From Myxococcus stipitatus (GTDB lineage: Bacteria > Myxococcota > Myxococcia > Myxococcales > Myxococcaceae): DNA of 64,000 nt. The stretch lies in assembly GCF_037414475.1 (NCBI RefSeq), contig NZ_CP147913.1:2666001-2730000 (forward strand). Direction: 5' to 3'. The notes under the pieces were generated by a model that saw only the letters and a list, made by a program, of their open reading frames with translations, did no database searches and was not told the DNA's origin. Position 1 is the stretch's first letter. Every line of letters begins with the position of its first letter. Of this stretch, positions 62,023 through 64,000 are shown piece after piece. Both the position numbers and the translations under genes were made by a program.

Positions 62023-62316
62023 ATGGCCTCCTCCCCACCGCCGCCTCCCAAGCCTTCCCTCCCGCGCGCCGCGCTGCTGGGGCTCTCCGGCGGCCTGCTC
62101 CTGGGCGGGCTCGGCCTCTTGGCCCTGGGCGTGCGTGGTGTGTTCGGCACCCCCGACTGCACGGGCCTGTCCGGCCCCGAATGCGAACTGATTCGCCAGG
62201 CCACCCAGGAGATGGGCCGAGTCCAGACCCGCTTCGGCGGGGCCCTGGTGGCCCTGGGCGCCGCCCTCTTCGTCCTGCTGCGTCGCTGGCGCCCCTCCCC
62301 TCCCAGCACGCCCTGA
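62023..62316 (+). CDS. small membrane protein
   Basis: This 97-residue protein has a Pro-rich N-terminus (MASSPPPPPKPSL) and two hydrophobic helices (about 17-39, LLGLSGGLLLGGLGLLALG; about 70-86, FGGALVALGAALFVLL), with two Cys in the short loop between them (CTGLSGPEC). It ends with a basic/Pro tail. Nothing more is known. It sits between the divergent glycosyltransferase and the LysR gene on the plus strand. No strong RBS. Confidence 0.6.
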   Translation: MASSPPPPPKPSLPRAALLGLSGGLLLGGLGLLALGVRGVFGTPDCTGLSGPECELIRQATQEMGRVQTRFGGALVALGAALFVLLRRWRPSPPSTP

Positions 62317-62393
62317 GAGCCAGGGGACACGCCCCACCGGGCCTGGCCCCTCTGTCATGCCCGACCGCCGGGCAACCCTTCGGGTTAGACCAT

Positions 62394-62422
62394 TTGGCGG
62401 CGCGAGGTAGGCGGGCTAATTA
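62394..62422 (+). promoter_or_regulatory. promoter of the LysR gene
   Basis: TTGGCG (62394-62399) and TAATTA (62417-62422) are 17 bases apart, about 40 bases before the LysR start codon, in the only AT-rich patch of the region. A dyad that could be the LysR binding site overlaps the -10. Confidence 0.5.
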
Positions 62423-62441
62423 ATAGTGGCTAGGCCATTAG
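62416..62441. promoter_or_regulatory. candidate LysR operator
   Basis: CTAAT (62416-62420) and ATTAG (62437-62441) are inverted around a central perfect dyad TGGC-tag-GCCA (62427-62437). The nested dyads overlap and follow the -10, a position suited to autorepression by the LysR-type protein encoded just downstream. Many LysR sites follow T-N11-A with dyad symmetry (family knowledge). Confidence 0.5.
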
Positions 62442-62463
62442 GTTTGGGAGTAGGGAGCGGCCC

Positions 62464-63369
62464 ATGCAGCTCGAGTCCCTGAAAATGTTCTGTGATGTGG
62501 TGGAGACCGGCTCCTTCTCGCGAGCGGCCCAGCTCAACCACGTCACGCAGTCGGCGGTGAGCCAGCAGATTCGCGCGCTGGAGAACCGCTATGAGCAGAA
62601 GCTCTTGTCGCGCAGCGCCCGGCAGGTGACGCCGACGCCAGCGGGCGAGCGGTTGTTTCGTGGGTGCAAGGAAATCCTCGCGCGCTTCGCGGAAGTGGAG
62701 CAGGAGATTCGCGAGCAGGCCACCGAGGTGGCCGGCACCAGCACGGTGTCCACCATCTACACGGTGGGTCTGCACGAGCTCAACAGCGTGCAGAAGCTGC
62801 TGCTCAAGGCGCACCCCAAGGTCAACATGCGGCTGAACTACCGCCGCAACGACCAGGTCTACGACGACGTGATTCTGGGCGCGGCGGAGATTGGCATCGT
62901 CGCGTACCCGCAGCCTCGCGCGGGCGTGGACATCCTCCCGTTCCGCGACGACAAGCTCGCGGTGGTCTGCGCGCCCAACCACGCCTTCGCCTCCAAGCAG
63001 AAGGTGAGCCTCACCGCGCTGTCCGGCGTGCCCTTCATCGCGTTCGACCGCGAGGCGCCCACGCGCAAGGCGTTGGACCGGCTCTTCCGCGAGAAGAACA
63101 TCGACATCAATCCCATCATGGAGATGGACAACGTCGAGACCATCAAGCGGGCGGTGGAGATGGGCCTGGGCGTGGCCATCCTCCCCATGGCGACCGCGCA
63201 GGGCGAGGTGAAGGACGGCACGCTGGTGGCCAAGCCCTTCGCCGAGGGCCCGGTGTCCCGCCCCATCGGCCTGCTCATCCGCAAGGGCAAGTACCTGGAT
63301 CGCGCCTCGGCGGCGGTGCTGGAGGCGTTCAAGTCCGCCGCCAACCAGCCCCCCACCGACGACGCGTAG
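62464..63369 (+). CDS. LysR family transcriptional regulator
   Basis: This 301-residue regulator has an N-terminal winged HTH (1-60; LKMFCDVVETGSFSRAAQLN, HVTQSAVSQQIRALENRYEQ) and a C-terminal periplasmic-binding-like effector domain (about 90-290; GAAEIGIVAYPQPRAGVDIL, VEMGLGVAILPMATAQGEV). The sequence type is near the CysB/CbbR-like group; the effector is unknown. RBS-like AGTAGGGAG precedes the ATG. The convergent rRNA methyltransferase follows after nine bases, so its regulon may not be adjacent; autoregulation is likely through the dyad upstream. Confidence 0.93.
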   Translation: MQLESLKMFCDVVETGSFSRAAQLNHVTQSAVSQQIRALENRYEQKLLSRSARQVTPTPAGERLFRGCKEILARFAEVEQEIREQATEVAGTSTVSTIYTVGLHELNSVQKLLLKAHPKVNMRLNYRRNDQVYDDVILGAAEIGIVAYPQPRAGVDILPFRDDKLAVVCAPNHAFASKQKVSLTALSGVPFIAFDREAPTRKALDRLFREKNIDINPIMEMDNVETIKRAVEMGLGVAILPMATAQGEVKDGTLVAKPFAEGPVSRPIGLLIRKGKYLDRASAAVLEAFKSAANQPPTDDA

Positions 63370-63378
63370 TCCTTCGTT

Positions 63379-64000
63379 TCAGTAGAGCTTCCGGAGGCGC
63401 GCGGCGAAGAACCCGTCGAAGCCCTCCGGACCGGGCAGGGTCCTCAAGTATGCCTGCGTGAGCGGCAGCTTGAGGCCCGGCAACACGGGCGGCTCCGCCG
63501 TCCACTCGGGGTGGCTGCGCAGGAACATCTCCACCTGGTCCTGCCCCTCCTGCGGCTCCATCGTGCACACCGCGTAGACGAGCACCCCGCCGGGCTGCAC
63601 CGACTCCTGGCAGTTCTCCAGGATGCGCCGCTGGAGCGTCGCCAGGCGCGCGATGTCCTCTTCCTTGCGGCGGTAGCGCAGCTCCGGGTGACGGCGCAGC
63701 GTGCCCAGTCCCGAGCACGGCGCGTCCACCAGCATCCCGTGGAACTCACCCCACTCCTCGGGGAACGGCTCCGCGGCGTCGTGTGCGTAGGCCTTCAAGC
63801 GCGAGGAGAGGCCGAGGCGCCGCGCCTCCGAATCAATCTTGCGCAGCTTGTGGGCATGCACGTCCACGGCGACCACGTCGTGCGACTGCGCGAGATGGCA
63901 GGACTTGCCTCCAGGCGCCGCGCACGCGTCCAGCACACGCGCCGTCTCGGGGATGGCGCCATAGACGCCGACGAGCTGGGCGGCCTCGTCCTGCACCTGC
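63379..64000 (-). CDS. rsmB: RsmB-type 16S rRNA (cytosine-C5) methyltransferase, C-terminal part (runs off right edge)
   Basis: About 205 residues of the SAM-dependent methyltransferase domain of a RsmB/NOP2-type enzyme are seen; the N-terminal part lies beyond the right edge. Motifs: LDACAAPGGKSCHLAQ (SAM binding, motif I), VDAPCSGLGTLRRHPELRYR (first catalytic Cys region) and YAVCTMEPQEGQDQVEMFL (second Cys, methyl-transfer nucleophile region), ending with PEGFDGFFAARLRKLY. It likely methylates 16S rRNA C967 or a similar site. Confidence 0.9.
   Translation of the reverse strand, partial: QVQDEAAQLVGVYGAIPETARVLDACAAPGGKSCHLAQSHDVVAVDVHAHKLRKIDSEARRLGLSSRLKAYAHDAAEPFPEEWGEFHGMLVDAPCSGLGTLRRHPELRYRRKEEDIARLATLQRRILENCQESVQPGGVLVYAVCTMEPQEGQDQVEMFLRSHPEWTAEPPVLPGLKLPLTQAYLRTLPGPEGFDGFFAARLRKLY

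Noticed and set aside
1-64000. Search for CRISPR arrays, tRNAs, rRNAs, insertion sequences and phage genes.
   Set aside because: No regularly spaced repeats, cloverleaf T-loop signatures, transposases, integrases or structural phage genes were seen by eye; a tRNAscan and IS search would be needed for certainty.

Overview
The window is chromosomal DNA of a myxobacterium, most likely family Myxococcaceae (Myxococcus, Corallococcus or a close relative). The evidence is the very high GC content with strong GC3 bias, a DUF2378/TIGR02265 gene (a family known essentially from myxobacteria), very large low-complexity Ala/Glu/Ser-rich proteins, a receptor with a carboxypeptidase-regulatory-like domain next to tonB-exbB-exbD-exbD, and a RecA of the short RecA1 size. 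I see no tRNA, rRNA, CRISPR array, insertion sequence, prophage or attachment site; this looks like ordinary core chromosome with lineage-specific proteins between housekeeping genes.

Left part (1-20 kb): a truncated TonB-dependent receptor diverges from a four-gene energising operon (tonB, exbB, two exbD). Then come a DUF2378 protein, a small polytopic membrane protein, a YifB/ComM-type ATPase convergent with a type II NADH dehydrogenase, recA, and a minus-strand cluster cinA - GT-C-like membrane protein - DUF1285. Phosphatidylserine synthase, an alpha/beta hydrolase, a beta-helix lipoprotein, an HU protein, an M23 peptidase lipoprotein, threonine aldolase and endonuclease III follow.

Middle (20-44 kb): a minus-strand group priA - giant 2072-residue protein - def. 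The giant protein joins a receiver-like domain lacking the phospho-acceptor Asp, a Trp-containing low-complexity region, about 800 residues of coiled coil, a DUF4388-like region and a J-like domain whose HPD is HPL. Next are an orphan two-component-propeller histidine kinase, two divergent GNAT acetyltransferases, a glutathione transferase with a decayed tandem copy, galU, a PorV-like barrel protein, and an 1842-residue TPR protein with tandem low-complexity repeats.

Right part (44-64 kb): RluA-family pseudouridine synthase, an HExxH peptidase, a 111-residue protein carrying a sigma-region-4.1-like helix, a DUF2058 protein, glutaryl-CoA-type acyl-CoA dehydrogenase divergent from an SDR, an orphan MCP, a PP2C phosphatase divergent from an acidic Ser-rich protein, a secreted hydrolase-like protein paired with a membrane-anchored partner, an aminotransferase, a cysteine-free thioredoxin-fold protein, a second SDR, a TIGR00661-type glycosyltransferase, a LysR regulator with a clear dyad in its promoter, and the 3' part of an RsmB-type rRNA methyltransferase cut by the right edge.

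Genes are tightly packed. Several convergent pairs overlap tail to tail. Stretches above 300 bases without a confident gene are 7895-8268, 16554-16879, 34670-35245 (holding only a gene fragment) and 54268-54600; each is described.
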